Shown: one piece after another, positions 5,646 through 6,070 of the stretch
How the letters are laid out: each line of letters opens with the position of its first letter
Position numbering within the stretch: the first letter of the stretch is position 1
Source of the DNA: DATGLE01 sp035294325
GTDB taxonomy: Bacteria > Chloroflexota > Ktedonobacteria > Ktedonobacterales > Ktedonobacteraceae
Direction: 5' to 3'
Assembly (NCBI GenBank): GCA_035294325.1
Contig: DATGLE010000021.1
Coordinates: forward strand, 1-6,070
DNA: 6,070 nucleotides
Position numbers and translations under genes: made by a program
Notes under the pieces: generated by a model
What the model was told of the DNA's origin: nothing
Database searches by the model: none
What the model saw: the letters and a program-made list of their open reading frames with translations, nothing else

Positions 5646-6070
5646 TGCGGCCCGTCCTTGCTGCTCTGTCGCTTCTTATAGCCATAACCATAGAGCACCG
5701 TGGCGCCCAGGGCAGCTATGAGGAGCAGGACCAGCAGCGCGAGATCCCACTGGCGGCGCGAGAGCAGGTTGACCCAGGGATTGGTGAAGATCACCAGCAC
5801 CCCGGCGGAGCTTGCCAGCACGCCGAGCAGCAGGCACAGGTGAAAGACCCGGCCGGGCGCGAGCTGCTTGCGCGCGAAGTGCTCGCGATACTTCCCGCGA
5901 ATGAGCACGACATCGACAAAGAGAAAGACCATCGAGACGCACCAGATCACCGTGAGCGCCGCCTGGAGCACGTCGTAGACGATGGTGGTCAGATCGGCCG
6001 GGCGCAGCAGGCGCAGCGTGAGGGGGGCGACCAGGAAGATCAGCGCCGCGACCAGGCTGGCGAGCACGCT
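5642..6070 (-). CDS. C-terminal part of a polytopic membrane protein (partial)
   Basis: The frame is open to the right edge; a GTG at 6065-6067 exists but is probably an internal valine, so the gene likely starts outside the window. The 142 visible codons encode four hydrophobic segments (about residues 1-21, 33-56, 73-96 and 107-128 counted from that GTG). A basic cytoplasmic-type loop IRGKYREHFARKQLAPGR lies between the second and third, and the polar tail ends YKKRQSSKDGPQ. The arrangement, with FTNPW after the third segment and a tryptophan before the last, vaguely recalls the C-terminal end of APC-type amino acid permeases in this kind of genome, but I cannot confirm that. The gene overlaps the 101-residue protein gene by four bases (ATGA). 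Confidence 0.65.
   Translation of the reverse strand, partial: SVLASLVAALIFLVAPLTLRLLRPADLTTIVYDVLQAALTVIWCVSMVFLFVDVVLIRGKYREHFARKQLAPGRVFHLCLLLGVLASSAGVLVIFTNPWVNLLSRRQWDLALLVLLLIAALGATVLYGYGYKKRQSSKDGPQ

Overview
The window is about 6 kb of moderately high-GC bacterial DNA in which every gene I can support lies on the minus strand, so transcription runs from right to left. The protein styles and a type I-D-like CRISPR helicase next to a WYL regulator would fit a Chloroflexota genome (for example Ktedonobacteria). That placement is a tentative inference, because the window holds no rRNA or other phylogenetic marker.

Right edge (5340-6070): a polytopic membrane protein, cut by the window end, overlaps by ATGA a 101-residue basic protein that may carry a winged helix. 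Neither has a function I can name. Next comes a 600-base gap without a convincing gene (4739-5339). It holds an AT-rich ArsR-type operator/promoter at 4888-4921, a structured-looking leader and a nested inverted repeat.

Centre (1577-4738): a compact three-gene operon. Its first gene is an ArsR-family winged-helix regulator fused to a rhodanese domain. The second is a rhodanese domain fused to an ETHE1-like metallo-beta-lactamase domain (persulfide dioxygenase type). The third is an MFS exporter-like permease whose GTG start overlaps the end of the second gene. The sulfur-handling domains suggest a sense, oxidise/transfer and export module for sulfane sulfur, analogous in logic to the BigR/Blh, SqrR and Cst systems but built from different domain arrangements.

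Left (1-1279): after a 297-base gap with a candidate extended -10 promoter and an inverted repeat comes a WYL-domain transcriptional regulator. It is followed 31 bases later by the first 52 codons of a gene whose N-terminus resembles the Cas3' helicase of type I-D CRISPR-Cas systems. The helicase is cut just before its expected Walker A motif. A type I-D CRISPR-Cas locus under WYL control probably continues beyond the left edge; no CRISPR repeats lie inside the window.
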